NCBI GenBank assembly: GCA_002118135.1
Contig: BDIU01000049.1
Span: 267,507-331,506, forward strand
Source: Trebouxia sp. TZW2008
Lineage: Eukaryota; Chlorophyta; Trebouxiophyceae; Trebouxiales; Trebouxiaceae
DNA: 64,000 nucleotides
Reading direction: 5' to 3'
The translations under genes and the position numbers were made by a program. Below, one piece after another: positions 44,401-55,934 of the stretch (positions within the stretch are counted from its first letter, which is position 1; each line of letters begins with the position of its first letter). The notes below the pieces were generated by a model. That model made no database searches. It was given only the letters and a program-made list of their open reading frames with translations, and was not told where the DNA came from.

Positions 44401-45257
44401 CAATATATTTGTGAGTGATAACGTGCACTGTGTGAAAATGGCGTTCACAGATCATCCAACTGCGTCTGCTTGTGGCACACATATGGTCAACAAGTGAATC
44501 ACGACTAGCAGTGCTGCATACTCTTGTCACTTGTGCTGATTCTGTTGCACCAAAAGGACAGATGTGCTTTATCTTTGTTTCGTCTTGTGCTGTCCGACTG
44601 CCATTCTTGACGGTTGCCTGTACTGAGTGAGTTTTTTGACAGAACCGTTCTCAGCTGTGACAGGCCTGTGCATGGTAAGCCTTGCCCAAACGAGTCAGGT
44701 GGACCATCACACCTACTCATTTCTAATGTGCAGTCTCAGCTTTTGCACAGACCCAGACTAGTTCATTTGCATCAAAGCAGTTGGCAGCTGCATACACTCT
44801 AGCCTTGTTATAGCTGCCTATCTCTTATGCAAACACACACTATTGTGCAGGTTGATGCATACTCATCCTACACCAATGGCTCCAACATTGCATGTTTGTA
44901 ATTACCTACCTAGTGTGCAAATGCATGGTACGCCACGGTGAATAACTGTCTGACCCCAATGCCGTCAACATTGAATTGTTCATGCAGGTTGGCGCATACT
45001 CATCCTACACCAATGGCCTCAACATTGGAGCCTTCATGGAAAAAGGCCTGGCCATGGCTGCTGGTCAAACACCTGTTCAGGCCTTCTGGCAAAAGCTGTT
45101 GAAGCTCATTCAGGAGGGAAAGCTCACGCCTGAAATGGTTATCACTCATGAGCTTCCTCTGTCAGAGGCTGCCAAGGGCTATAAGATCTTTAACGGCAAG
45201 GAGGACGGCTGTGTCAAGGTGGTGCTGAAGACAGGCGCGGAAGGCTTGGCTTACTAA
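41420..45257 (+). CDS. Zinc-dependent alcohol/formaldehyde dehydrogenase, copy 1
   Basis: Seven exons (41420-41581, 41656-41731, 41863-42040, 42223-42332, 42984-43130, 43933-44258, 44988-45257) join in frame to 422 residues. It is a medium-chain dehydrogenase of the group annotated as glutathione-dependent formaldehyde dehydrogenase-like (FDH_like_1); substrate is not provable from sequence. Catalytic zinc ligands are visible in AICGSDLHLY and GHEFMG; the structural zinc site is CGQCYFCKHEQYSSC; the NAD-binding Rossmann loop is WGAGPVGILAIQCA followed by the acidic IDNQQYRLDFA, suggesting NAD preference. GFHGYSHLTGG and ITHELPLSEA are also typical of the group. A short N-terminal extension precedes the usual start of the fold. 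Its introns contain ghost copies of exons 5, 6 and 7. Confidence 0.93.
43201..43275 (+). pseudogene. Ghost copy of dehydrogenase-1 exon 5 end
   Basis: TTGGCAAATGTGTCAAGAGG through GGGTGCTGGACCAGGTAACTGC repeats the last part of live exon 5 (ending 43130) and its donor. One extra A breaks the frame, and no acceptor of proper phase precedes it. Confidence 0.8.
43570..43722 (+). repeat. 24-bp intronic minisatellite with a telomere-like word
   Basis: About five to six units of CTTGGCTGTGCATCAAACCCTCGC and variants run up to the acceptor of the ghost exon at 43735. One unit contains AAACCCTAAACCC, which matches two turns of the plant-type telomere repeat. Each unit contains GGCTGTGCA, resembling the real acceptor context. 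Confidence 0.8.
43735..43885 (+). pseudogene. Truncated duplicate of dehydrogenase-1 exon 6
   Basis: After a TTTGTGCAG acceptor, about 130 bp match the start of live exon 6 at 43933 (VGILAIQCARV ... DNQQYRLDFAQSKLGG). The copy diverges after HELINFF and lacks the rest of the 326-bp exon. It would fit the same splice phase, so mis-splicing into it is conceivable and would truncate the enzyme. Confidence 0.85.
44845..44905 (+). pseudogene. Ghost copy of dehydrogenase-1 exon 7 start
   Basis: GTGCAGGTTGATGCATACTC and the following bases repeat the live acceptor and first ~50 bp of exon 7 at 44988 (VGAYSSYTNG). Similarity stops after the ACCAATGGCTCCAACATTG stretch. Confidence 0.8.
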
Positions 45258-46330
45258 GCCATGTGACTCAACACTAAGGCAGAAAGCTATGGGTTACTAA
45301 GCAATGCATCTCAGCGCTTTGTTCCAGAATAGGGGAATACGGCCTGGCTTACTGAGCAAGGTGTCTCAGCATGGTGTTTCAAGACAAGGGCAGAAGGCTT
45401 GGTCCTTGAAGCAATGTGTCCCATTGTTTTGTTTCAAGACAGCCTGACATGGGCAGGGCGCCCAACTCCCTGAACAACGTGTATTCATGGCAGCACTGCT
45501 CTAAAAGTCTTCACTGACATTAGCAGGAGATTCAGTCTAGGTGATAGAACTTGGTACATCACAAGAACAGTACAGTCACAGCAGGATTGCTTCAGTCTCA
45601 AGAGCATTTGCAGCAACTTTTCTTGCTGAATGCTGTAGCAAGCCACAAGGACTGTTGTGCTGACAAACTGGGCTGCACAAAATGAATCTAAACCGGTTCC
45701 TTAATCTGGCCCCAATGAGATGTCAGATTGCGGCTTTTGAGCCACGTCAAAACAGCTTGTTCTGACTGTCATGCCTTCAGCTTTAAATTTGATCAATGCA
45801 TGAAAGTTTGAAGCCGGCCCTGGCTAGACGTTACTGCTCATCATGTGATCACCATTGACATGCACGAAGCAGGAAACTGGGTGTACAGGGCGCTCATCAG
45901 AGGTTGTAATGTTAGATCGATATCTGCCAAGCTGCACACGATTTCCAGCCAGAGCTACTTCGCAGCTTTCGTATGTTGAGCCCTTCGTCATTGACTCCTT
46001 GCAACAGATTCACTGTATCTCATAACGGCATCACATTGGGAGCAAAGCAGGTCAGCAGACTCCAGCAGGTGTTACTGCAATGTCAGAGGACGCAATTCAG
46101 CAAGATTTGATGATGCAAGCGTTAGTCATGCGCATGGCTCACGTGACGACAACTCATCAAGCCGCGATAATTATACATACATGTCTTGCACTTACGTTAA
46201 GGCAAAGCCTCTGCTTGAACATCTCGTTGCAGAGCAGCCTCAAATTCGATTTCGACGACCAGATCATAGACTTGCGCTTTGCTTACGACCACTGTGCAGA
46301 GCTTCTTCCGAACACGCCGAGACAGCAAAC
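45258..46330. other. Region between the two dehydrogenase genes
   Basis: The first ~190 bp (45258-45445) are a degenerate 60-75-bp repeat of the gene's own 3' end, with recurring GGCTT(A)CT(A)AGC, GTGTCTCA and TTTCAAGACA(A)GG words. The rest should hold the promoter of the second copy. No other gene is visible. Confidence 0.5.
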
Positions 46331-49224
46331 ATGACAGACCACAGTCTGCTTTCTTTCAACCCCACTAAGCACTCCGACACCAAGACACACAAGGCCACTG
46401 AGTGGCAAGGCAAGAAGAGTATCCAAGTCAACGACCACCCTTTGCCACTACTCACTGACCCCGTAAGTCGGTTGCTGAAGTGGGCAATGCACGTCTGCTC
46501 AAAGTTGCAAGTCGGATCTAACCTTGACGACTTTGCATGCAGAACGATGTGATGCTTCGCGTTACATCCACCGCAATTTGCGGGTCAGACTTGCACCTCT
46601 ACCTCAATGCCATGCCCGGTGAGTCCACACACTAGCTTGCCTTTATTGTCCGAGTCTTCATCTGCATCGCGGGGTGCCTTGCTCCGATGTTGGTGTTCCG
46701 GCGCGCTTCTTAGATGTTGCTGGCTATGCATGGAATCTGCTGCAGGTATGAAGAAGGGCGACGTTTTGGGTCACGAATTCATGGGAGTTGTCGAGGAAGT
46801 TGGCTCAGCAGTCACCAAATTCCAGAAGGGAGACCGTGCTGTGGCCAGTTTTGAGTTTGGCTGTGGACAGTGTGTCTTCTGCAAGCATGACCAGTATAGC
46901 AGCTGTGACACCACCAACCCAAGGTGGGCAGCATGCTTCTGTTTCTTGACGTGTGATCGCTGTGCATGTCCTATCACAAGGGCAAGTTCTTGCTTACCAT
47001 TCTTGTACATTGATTTCATTGGCAGTGCATGGATTTGATGTGCAGTACATAGCAAGGGAAGCTTGCTGACACCATTGCTGGCTTGCAGTACACAGCAAGG
47101 AGAGCTGTATGGTGACAGAACCGCTGGGTTCCATGGCTACTCTCACTTGACTGGAGGATTTGATGGCGGGCAGGCAGAGTATGCTCGTGTGCCTTTTGGT
47201 GAGTCTTGACTGATCCATTGTAGATTTGTCTCTGCAAAGTTGTCTGCAGTACGCCTTGAGTGCTGACTGCTCATGTATCGGTTCATTTGTCAAAGGTGTT
47301 TCTGTCCCTTTGCCTGCTTCCTTGTTGCCTGTCATAGAGCTGCCGGCTGTCAGCTTGTGACACATACATTGGCAGCTGGCAGCTTGCTCAAGCGTGCACA
47401 ACAACTGGTGCTTTATGTGTTAGGCATCATAAAGCTGCCAGTTGTCAGCGTGAGACAAATACATTGGCAGCTTGCTGAAACATGTTCAACAACTGATGCT
47501 TATGTGCAGGTGACTTGAACTTGATCAAGGTTCCATCAGACTTGTCTGATAACAAGGTGCTGTTCTTGTCAGACATCCTTGCAACTGGATGGCATGCAAC
47601 AGAGCTGGGTGATGTTCATGATGGTGACTCTGTTGCCATCTGGGGTACTGGTCCAGGTGAGCATCTCTTCTGGTGCCTGCCCCTGACAAGTCAACTTTTT
47701 CAGTGTCTGTCAGTGTAAACATTTATTGTTTGACTGTCTATCATTTTGACTGCTAGCAGCTTAATGTAGGCCTGTGCTTGTGCCCTTGATTTTCAAATCA
47801 GACACCACACGTAGCAAGGCACCGTGCTGTGAACAATCCTTACTCTCAACTGCAAAGTAATTTGGGCTTCAACTTTATCTGGACAGCTGTATGCATCAGT
47901 AATTGTCTTCTTCACAGATGCTGTTTTGATCTCACCTGAACTTTTGTGATGTGCAGTTGGTATCTTGGCAGCTCAGTGTGCGCATGTGCGTGGCGCCAAG
48001 CAAATTATCATGATTGACAACCAGCAGTACAGACTGGATTTTGCCAAGTCCAAGCTACCATACATCCAGACCGTCAACTTTGATGAGACCAAGGACCTAG
48101 TCAAGACCCTAAAAGACTTGGTGCCCCACGGCCCAGATGTATGCATTGAGGCTGTTGGCTTCCATTATGCCAAGAGCTTGGTTGACAAGCTCCAGATGGC
48201 CCTCATGCTGGAGACTGACCCGGCCTCCATGCTGAACGAAATGATCATGGCGTGTAGAAAGAGGGGCAGGATCTCCATTGTAAGCGTTTGCTCATGGCCT
48301 TCCTGTCACAATCAGACCTGCCACTTAATCTTGTCACTCTTTCAAGCTAGCTTGTGCATGCAAGATCTCTGTGTGTAAGCACACACATACGTGCTTGCAT
48401 TCAGCATGTGTGCACTTGGAGAAAGCACAGGTAATTGTCTGGACTTGTGCATGCGGACAGGTCTCAGTGTCCTGGTTTACCTTGATTGCTCTGAGCTGTG
48501 GTTCAAGTACAAGAAATACCATGGCGTCATTCCTCAGCTTCTGCGACAAAATGAAAAGTCAAAGTAGTTTCTGAAATCTGCATCTACCTGGCTGTCTTCA
48601 TTTAGATGTTGTGCAAACATTGCTGGCTGTTGGTTGATGTGTACGCTGCCATTGTGAAGGGCCTGAACTCTGATGCTTTCATGGAGAAGAGCCTCAGCAT
48701 GTCTGCTGGCCAGACTCCAAATGCAGGCCTATTGGTTCAAGCTTCTGCAACTGCCTATCTGCATTTGATTACATTAATGCTGTTACTGACTGCAGGTTGG
48801 TGTATATGCTGCTACTGTCAATGGCTTGAGCATTGGAGCGTTCATGCAGCATGGCCTCAGCATGTCTGCTGGCCAGACTCCAGTGCAGGCCTATTGGTTC
48901 AAGCTTCTGCAATTGCCTATCTGCCTTTGATTAGATCGATGCTGTTACTGACTGCAGGTTGGTGTATACGCTGCCACTGTGAATGGTCTCAACATTGGAG
49001 CGTTTATGGAGAAGGGCCTCAACATGTCTGCTGGCCAGACACCAGTGCAGGCCTACTGGTTCAAACTTCTGGATCTGATCAAGCAAGGCAAGCTGACACC
49101 TGAAATGGTCATCACTCACGAGTTGCCCCTCACAGAGGCTGCACAGGGCTACAAGATCTTCAATGAGAAGACTGACAACTGTGTCAAGGTTGTGCTGAAG
49201 CCAGGCATGGCAACCAAGGCCTAA
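46331..49224 (+). CDS. Zinc-dependent alcohol/formaldehyde dehydrogenase, copy 2
   Basis: Seven exons (46331-46462, 46543-46618, 46746-46923, 47089-47198, 47510-47656, 47957-48279, 48958-49224) encode 410 residues. Exons 2-5 have exactly the same lengths as in copy 1, so the pair arose by tandem duplication after all introns were in place. Zinc ligands (ICGSDLHLY, GHEFMG), the four-Cys loop (CGQCVFCKHDQYSSC) and the Rossmann loop (WGTGPVGILAAQCA) are intact, so it should be active. Differences from copy 1 are a 10-codon shorter first exon, one codon missing in exon 6, and many substitutions around the substrate side (STQQGELYGDRTAGFHG). The proteins are diverged enough to have distinct substrates or expression. 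Confidence 0.93.
48620..48945 (+). pseudogene. Two partial tandem copies of dehydrogenase-2 exon 7
   Basis: Segments of about 160 bp at 48620-48790 and 48791-48945 repeat the first ~115 bp of live exon 7 (VYAATVNG, GAFMEKGLNMSAGQTPVQAYW) followed by a GCTTCTGCAA(C/T)TGCCTATCTGC linker. The second and third copies keep the CTGACTGCAG|GTTGGTGTAT acceptor. The live exon is the third copy; none of the partial copies has a donor where the exon match ends. Confidence 0.88.
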
Positions 49225-50530
49225 GTGCGGTTTTGGGTTTCGCTCAAGATCAAGGCTTAAGTCAATCAGCAAGGCATGGCAACCAAGCCTTCAGTCAAGG
49301 TCAAAGTCAGTAAGTGGATGGCATAGCTAGGCTGCTTTCATGTTTGGGTCAGGAATGAATCCTCAGTGTGTTGTTGGAAGTGACTGAGGATCCTACCACC
49401 TTTGAGCAACTAATATTTGCGCAGGGTCTTTAGCCCTAGGGTGGTACCAGGCATTTGGACAAGTGTTGTCATTTCGAAGTGAACCGGTTTACCAAAGTTT
49501 TCTATTTGATCAGTTAGCTCATTTGATTGCTTTTATGCTACACGCATCAAGTACAGGTGCCAGTCAATGTTGCTGCAAGCAACCTTGTAAAAACCCATGT
49601 TGCAGTCAAAACATGTTAACAGCTTGATTTGTAGAGTACAGGGCAAGCCGACATCACAGGCTGTCATACACCCTCAGTAGCTCCGTTCAGCCAGTGGACA
49701 AGCTCTACAGCTGCATTGAATGGAAGCACTAATGCTGATGTAGTTCTTGAGCAAAAGCGATGCATCAAAACGTCTGATTGGGTACAGCAGCTGGATCAAG
49801 CGGCTGCAGAGCATCGTATGAGTCATACCATTATATTTTGACAAGGCATCTCTGCACGTCACAGCTAGCAGCATGGTACCCCTGGCATGTGCCAACCAAT
49901 CCTACTGAACACCTTGAATCTTGCAGCATGCCTACTGCTGTCATCCTGATGATTGAACGATAGCGCATAACGAAATCTCTGTGAGATCAGCATCACGACA
50001 AGGACCGCTGTTTCCTGATTGCAACTAAAACCTCTTTGCATGTGTCATGCACATAGCATAATGTGTTATGTCATATCTCTGTCCTTGCATGCCTTTCCAG
50101 ACACCAACGCTTCAAATCACATACAAGACTTGTTTATACAACAAAGCAGCTGTCTGTCTCACGTGTTGTACCTGCTGATAAACGAGCCCAACTGACACCT
50201 GTTTTGTCTCACATGCTCTATTGGCCTCTGTATGCTGGTGCTGTGCATCAGGCTACTCTATTGCTGACTGCTGCTCCTCAACTACAACACCCTTCTGAGT
50301 TTGCGCAGATGTTGCGACTACTACGTCAGCAGCCTTGGCGTGCCACACATGTTCAGGTTGCATCAGCTGATTGTGAGGCGCTGCCATGCTGTGTGCCAGT
50401 GCAGCAGTCAACTTGCAACTCGAAACCTACACTTTGCCAAGTTGTCTTGCTATATGTCCTACATGTCTACATGCCCTTGCACCTTGACAAGTTGTGCACA
50501 ATGTCATAGATTCCCATCTGCCCAAGTTGT
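49225..50530. other. Gene-poor stretch after dehydrogenase 2
   Basis: The first 100 bp again contain a partial echo of the gene's own 3' end (GGCATGGCAACCAAG at about 49203 and 49274). Beyond that I find only short ORFs with no family signature. Confidence 0.4.
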
Positions 50531-50534
50531 CTGA

Positions 50535-51065
50535 AATTGGTGTTGAAGCTGCATATGCTGCTGGTCACCCCACGTTTGATCTTGCTTGTGCATCTGTAAC
50601 AAGCCCTGAACCTGCATACGCAGCTACTGACCCCTTGCTCAATCTTCTTTCCGGCATGTTTGACAAGCTCTGAAGCTGCATATGCTGTTGCTAAACCTGG
50701 TGCTCAATCTTCTTTCTGCATGTTTGACAAGCTCTGAAGCTGCATATGCTGTTGCTAAACCTGGTGCTCAATCTTCTTTCTGCATGTTTGACAAGCTCTG
50801 AAGCTGCATATGCTGTTGCTAACCCTGGTGCTCAATCTTCTTTCTGCAAGTTTGACAAGCTCTGAAGCTGCATATGCTGTTGCTAACTCTGGTGCTCAAT
50901 CTTCTTTCTGCATGTGTAACAAGCCCTGAAGCTGCATACGCTGCTACTGACCCCTTGCTCGACCTTCTTTCTTGCATGTTTGACAAGCTCTGAAGCTGCA
51001 CTGCATATTGCATATGCTGCTGGCCACCAACCACTTAATGTTGACAACGCATGCATGACGAGCAT
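50535..51065 (+). repeat. About 64-bp tandem array, eight copies
   Basis: Units read (T)GAAGCTGCATA(T/C)GCTG(T/C)TGC, then a (C)TGGTGCTCAATCTTC core, then TTTGACAAGCTC. The central three to four copies (50670-50930) are nearly identical, while the outer ones are diverged. Because 64 is not a multiple of three, the array cannot be a simple coding repeat. Confidence 0.88.
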
Positions 51066-52525
51066 TGAGGCTGCACATGCTGCTGCTGACCCCTTTGCTC
51101 AACCAGTGGGGCTGCAAAGGCATGCGCAGCTTGCTGCTGCACGAAGAACATTGTGGTGAAGCTGGCACAACTGATGTAGTGCAGCAAGACTGCCTTGCTC
51201 AGCACTTATGCTGGGTAGCATTGCAGTAATGCTGCTACTGATGGCAGGATGAATGCAGCTCACCTGTGAGAACATCTAAAAATAGTACCTTGTGTAGTTA
51301 AGGAGCAACAGAACAGCAACAAGCAACTGCTGTGCTACGTTGAGTCATGGTACCTATGCGCCTGTCGTAAGTGACCGTAATAACAAGCAATATAGCGATG
51401 GCTTGATGCTGGAAGGCACCAACCAGAGCGTCTCACAAACGTAGTCTGCTCTGCACTGGTTGGTCACAATGCATATACTCAATGGCAAACCCTAACGCAT
51501 ACTCACTGCATTGTCACAAGGCCCTCCTGGCCACATGGACTACTCAGCAGCAGCCTCTACCATAATAGGGCGTGCCCTGCTACAGCACCTTCATGTAAGT
51601 GCTCAGCTATAAACAACGCAGCTTGCTGCCCTGCAGAAGATCATGTCTGTGCTGAACGCATTTGACTTGGCATCACCTCACACTCAGACTGGAGACAGGT
51701 GTCTGCCCACAGGCACCATAAGTGCATGCAAGACAGCACCCAAAAGCAAGTTGTGTAGCGTCAAGCATGCTCCTCTTGACACAGCAACTGTAGCCTTATT
51801 CTTTGGCATTGAACAAGTTTGGCAAGGAGGTGAGGGCATGCATTTTTGATCAAGAGCAAGGACATGCCCAGCTGGCAATCGCCTGACGGCTGCAGCCCAT
51901 TGCAAAGCAATTCAGCCCTGGGCATTTGATCAGTAAGAACTCATAGCTTGGTTCCGGCAAGGCTCACTTGAGCAGAAAAGACGCTGAGCGATGCAAGGCC
52001 ACTGCATGTCTGGGTATCACCACCACAATAGGCTTCAAGGGGAAATTTGAATTGGCGATGCCAAGTTGGGGGACAAGCTGAGCTGTCAGCAAGCATAGTG
52101 AGCCATTTTGGGTAAGTTTTCAAAGGCTGCATGTGCAGACTGTATGAAGAAGGTGCATTTCACAAGTTCACTGGGCATGTGTCTAATCTGATGTCCTTAA
52201 GTAAGCATGGGACATGTGAAAACAGGGCATCCCATTTGCACACTTTTTGACTGGGTCAACATTGCCTACAGAACTGCAAAATTGAGTTTGCCAAATCATG
52301 TCATGTGCTGCAAAGCAAGGCACAGTCAGCGCCGACTGCTTTTCGGTTTGCTTTTCTAGGCAGAATCAGCAGAACGCAACGTGTTGCTTGATGGAATGCA
52401 ATTGGCATCAAGTACACTGCAGCCTTGTCCACATTGATGAGCATGATAAGCATCAGTGAGATGCAGTCAGAGCACTGCTTTGTGAAATGCACAAACAGCA
52501 TAACTACGCTCATGATGGTGCAGGC
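51066..52525. other. Stretch without a supported gene
   Basis: Only short ORFs on either strand are present and none has a recognisable motif or convincing exon chain. Composition is similar to the introns of neighbouring genes. Confidence 0.35.
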
Positions 52526-52529
52526 AGTC

Positions 52530-52974
52530 ATGGACAGACACCGGCTCCGCCACAAGATTTGAGGAGGTTGATGAAACTGCAGAAGAGACCTTCCAGCTTG
52601 GCACACAAGGAGTTGAAGGCTTAATGGTGCCTGCCTGTCAGGTCATCCATCAAGCCCTAGCATGCAGCAGACTGACGGCTGACATCCCATGCAATGTCAC
52701 ACTGAAGATGACCACGAAACAAGGAGGTGTTACCTCTTTACAAGACACAGGCACAGTACACACGGACAGCAATCTTCCACGCACAACACGCTACAAGATG
52801 AAACACTATCCCGACAATACAGTACAGCGCAGCCCACCACAAGCTTCAGAAGAGTACTCAACTCTGCTGAAACCTATGAAGGAGGCAATGCAGCAAAAGG
52901 CCGTGCAGCAGAAGTCATCATCCTGGTCATGGTTTGGAGGATCTTGGCAAGTTACGTTGCTGAGCCTGAACTGA
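52530..52974 (+). CDS. Possible exon of an unknown gene
   Basis: An open frame of about 148 codons runs from an AG at about 52529 (reading SWTDTGSATRFEEVDETAEE) through the ATG at 52624 to a TGA at 52972-52974. It has a coding-like composition, with a Glu/Thr-rich start, a Lys/Gln/Ser-rich middle (KEAMQQKAVQQKSSSWS) and a Trp-rich end (SWFGGSW). I recognise no family. It could be the terminal exon of a gene whose other exons I cannot identify, or a chance ORF. Confidence 0.3.
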
Positions 52975-54024
52975 GGGAGTGTTGAGTCTATGCCAGCGGT
53001 TGATGATCAGCAAGTACAATCCTGAAAAGGCTTGTAACAAAGAAGCGCTGGGTAGGCTTGTGTGATGTAGAGTGTGACGATGTGGTGATGGTGATCTGTC
53101 ATTTGTACATGAGCCCTGCATGATATCTTTGGCCTACCATGAATCTGCAGCTGCTGCTGTCTGTACAAAAGAGTATGCAACCATCAGGTGCTGATACTTT
53201 GCCACATTATCAAGCTTGTCACAGATGTGACATCTGTTGCTGTGGCTGATAGTGGGTCTTTGTAGGGACACAGCAATATTCTGTCTGCATTGCTTGCTTG
53301 TTGCTCTGTTGTCTGGTGTAAAGATTGGTCAAGAGTGTGCAATTGTAGCATGCATATTTACAACACTGACCACTGACCATCCGCTATTACTAAGCATTTG
53401 CAGGGTTATGTCATGGTTATGTCAGGGGGTATGCATGACTAAGCAGGGAGAGCATGACTAAAATACTGTAATTTCAAATGCTGGGTTTTAAGTGTTTGAG
53501 AACAGGTAGTCATCTGTCCATGTAATACCCTACTGGTCCACCGCTTATTTCTTGTTACAATAACAGTACAATTCTAGTAGTTAGTGTAGTAGTGTAGAGA
53601 GTGTGACGCAAGTGTCCCAGAGTCCCAGAGAAAGTCTGTAGAATCCTAAGTAACTCAGAGTTCTGAATTTAAAAACGGGAGTGTGTGGGACAGCGGTCCA
53701 CTTGGACAGCTTGACTGATGGTGGTCAATAATGTGTGAAGCCTAGGGTCTCACACACGCACTACCCCTGTTTATGCGCCGCCTGCGGCGCGGCCCTTGTA
53801 CACAACCTTGTGACTCTAACATAATACATTCAAATTCAAACATTCGAGATTCTGCACGCAGAGCTAGTGACAGCTGTACGCAGTGGCTACAGAGGTTGTA
53901 TGCAGAGCACGCAGAGTTCAGGCGTTGACGCTACAGAAGCTGCGCCAGAAGAACTACAGTCAATTTTAGAGTTTCGTCCACGTGTGCCAGCACTGAACGC
54001 AGTACTCATGAGTCCATTGCTACT

Positions 54025-54423
54025 ATGCATGACCTTGATCTAGCCATAGATGCTGCCATCAGTATGGCAGCTAAGCTCGATATTGCCTCCAAGCAGGTAA
54101 CCCCAGCAGTTGCTGCTGCCGCTGCTGTTCAGCCATCTCGGGGACAACGCTATGGGCCTGCCCGTAACAACAGAGGTGGCAAGGGCAGGGGTCACCCCTC
54201 TATCCCAGGCAGGGGTGGTGGCAGGAATGCTGGCAGGGGTCAGAATGCTGGCAGGGGTCAGAATGCTGGCAGGAGTCAAAAGGCTGCACAGACTCAGCAA
54301 CCTGCACAGCGCAAATGGAACTGCCCTTACTGTTGCAAGGACACTCACCTCAAGGCAGACTGCAGGTCCAAGGTGAAGTTGACTTGGCAGCTGCAGCGTT
54401 GTCGACACCTGCATTGTCACTAG
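54025..54423 (+). pseudogene. Retrotransposon Gag C-terminal part with zinc knuckle
   Basis: The frame encodes a Gly/Arg-rich stretch with three 21-bp repeats (AGRGQN) and then a CCHC zinc knuckle, CPYCCKDTHLKADC, which binds nucleic acid in Gag. The upstream capsid region is not recognisable here. The frame ends in TAG shortly after the knuckle and is separated from the pol frame by ~140 bp of unclear reading. Confidence 0.75.
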
Positions 54424-54560
54424 CATTGTGAACACCAGCAAGACCAGCTTTGTTGTTTTTTTTCGCTGGATTGCTACCAGCAGCAGTTTGAGGCAACTCA
54501 GTTGCAGCCGGTGCCTCAACCTGGTCATTTGCAGTTGCAATCTCAGCCTGAGCATTCAAG

Positions 54561-55934
54561 GTGAAGTCTCAGGACATGCGGAAAGAGGGAGTGGACCTCG
54601 ACAAGCTGTTTGATAAGGTCAGCTTCCTACCGGCACTGCATTCTGCACACACATCGGCACAGCCGTTGACTGGTGCCACAGCATCAGCAACCATGGCAGA
54701 CACTATCACGTATAAGAGCTCAGAAAGTACCATAGATGCTTTTGCTGTTTTGGCTGACATTGGTACACCAGTGCCAGTGAATGCCATGCCTGATCCTCAT
54801 GCAGTCAATTCTGCAATATTGTCTGATTGTGATACATCACATTTCTATGACGCAAAGGGCAACATCAATGCCCTCAGTGACAATGGCCCCATCATGATGT
54901 TTCTTGCTTTGCTTGCAGTGAGTGACGACTCGCTGCCTGCTAAGGTATTGGCTGATTCAGGCGCCACACACTGCTTGATCTCAGAGAAGCTTGTGCAAGA
55001 AGCAAATCTAGAAGTGCAGCCAGTACACAACTGATTATCAATGCCAAGTGGCGCTCAGATAGTGTCTATAGGCACCGCATTTGTACCAATCACAATACAG
55101 TCATACAAGGCCAATGTTACTTGTTTTGTACTACCCATGTCTGAACAGTTTGACATCATATTTGGGCAAAATTGGCTCAAAGCCGCCAAATGTAACATTG
55201 ATTACACTTTTGATCGCCTGACATGCACTGACCATGCTGGCCGCAAACATACACTGCTGCCACAAGAGCATGATGCAGACATCATCTGTCCAATTGTCAG
55301 TGCCGTGCACCTGGAAGAAGGTCTGCAGGATCAAGATCAACTGTACATTGTGCAAGTCAGGGAGTCTGACACTGCGTTTGCACCAGCACGTGCATCGCAA
55401 GTCAATGCAGTCAATGCAGAATCTGTTCCAGATGATGCACAGCTGCACACATTGCTTGAAAGGCACAAAAATACCTTTCCTGCTGAGCTGCCTGCCAAGC
55501 TACCTCCTGAGCGCAGTGTGTAACATACCATCCCGCTCAAAAGCAATGAACCTCCTCCACCACGCAAAAGCTACCGTCTCAGCAGACCTGAGACAGAAGA
55601 GCTGAAGCGTCAGGTGCAGTCATTGCTTGCAAAAGGTTACATACAGCCCAGTAACAGTCCATATGGGCATCCTGTCTTGTTCATCAAAAAGGCAACGGGT
55701 GGCTTGCGCATGTGCATAGATTATAGGGCACTCAATTAGTCGACGCAGAAGAACAAGTATTCATTGCCTCGCATAGACAACTTGTTTGATCAGCTTCAGG
55801 GTGCCAAGTACTTCAGCAGTATAGACCTGCAGTCAGCGTATTAACAGGTCAGACTCAAGCCAGAAGACATTCCTAAAACAGCTTTCACCACACCTACGGG
55901 CTTGTACGAGTTCAAGGTACTGTGCTTTGGTTTG
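54561..55934 (+). pseudogene. Retrotransposon pol: protease and start of reverse transcriptase
   Basis: One frame contains the aspartic protease active site ADSGATHCLI, then FDIIFGQNWL. After a spacer comes reverse transcriptase ([51 protein letters not shown]). The frame is stopped at 55032 (TGA), 55521 (TAA), 55737 (TAG) and 55842 (TAA). It shifts at about 55930, where the usual NAPxTFQ motif has lost bases. Confidence 0.85.

Noticed and set aside
50063..50534. Plus-strand ORFs of up to 148 codons as a gene
   Set aside because: Cys/His/Leu-rich random composition, no motif, no splice-consistent neighbours.
54040..54559. Minus-strand ORFs opposite Gag
   Set aside because: Shadow of the Gly/Arg-rich Gag frame; the plus frame has a genuine CCHC knuckle.
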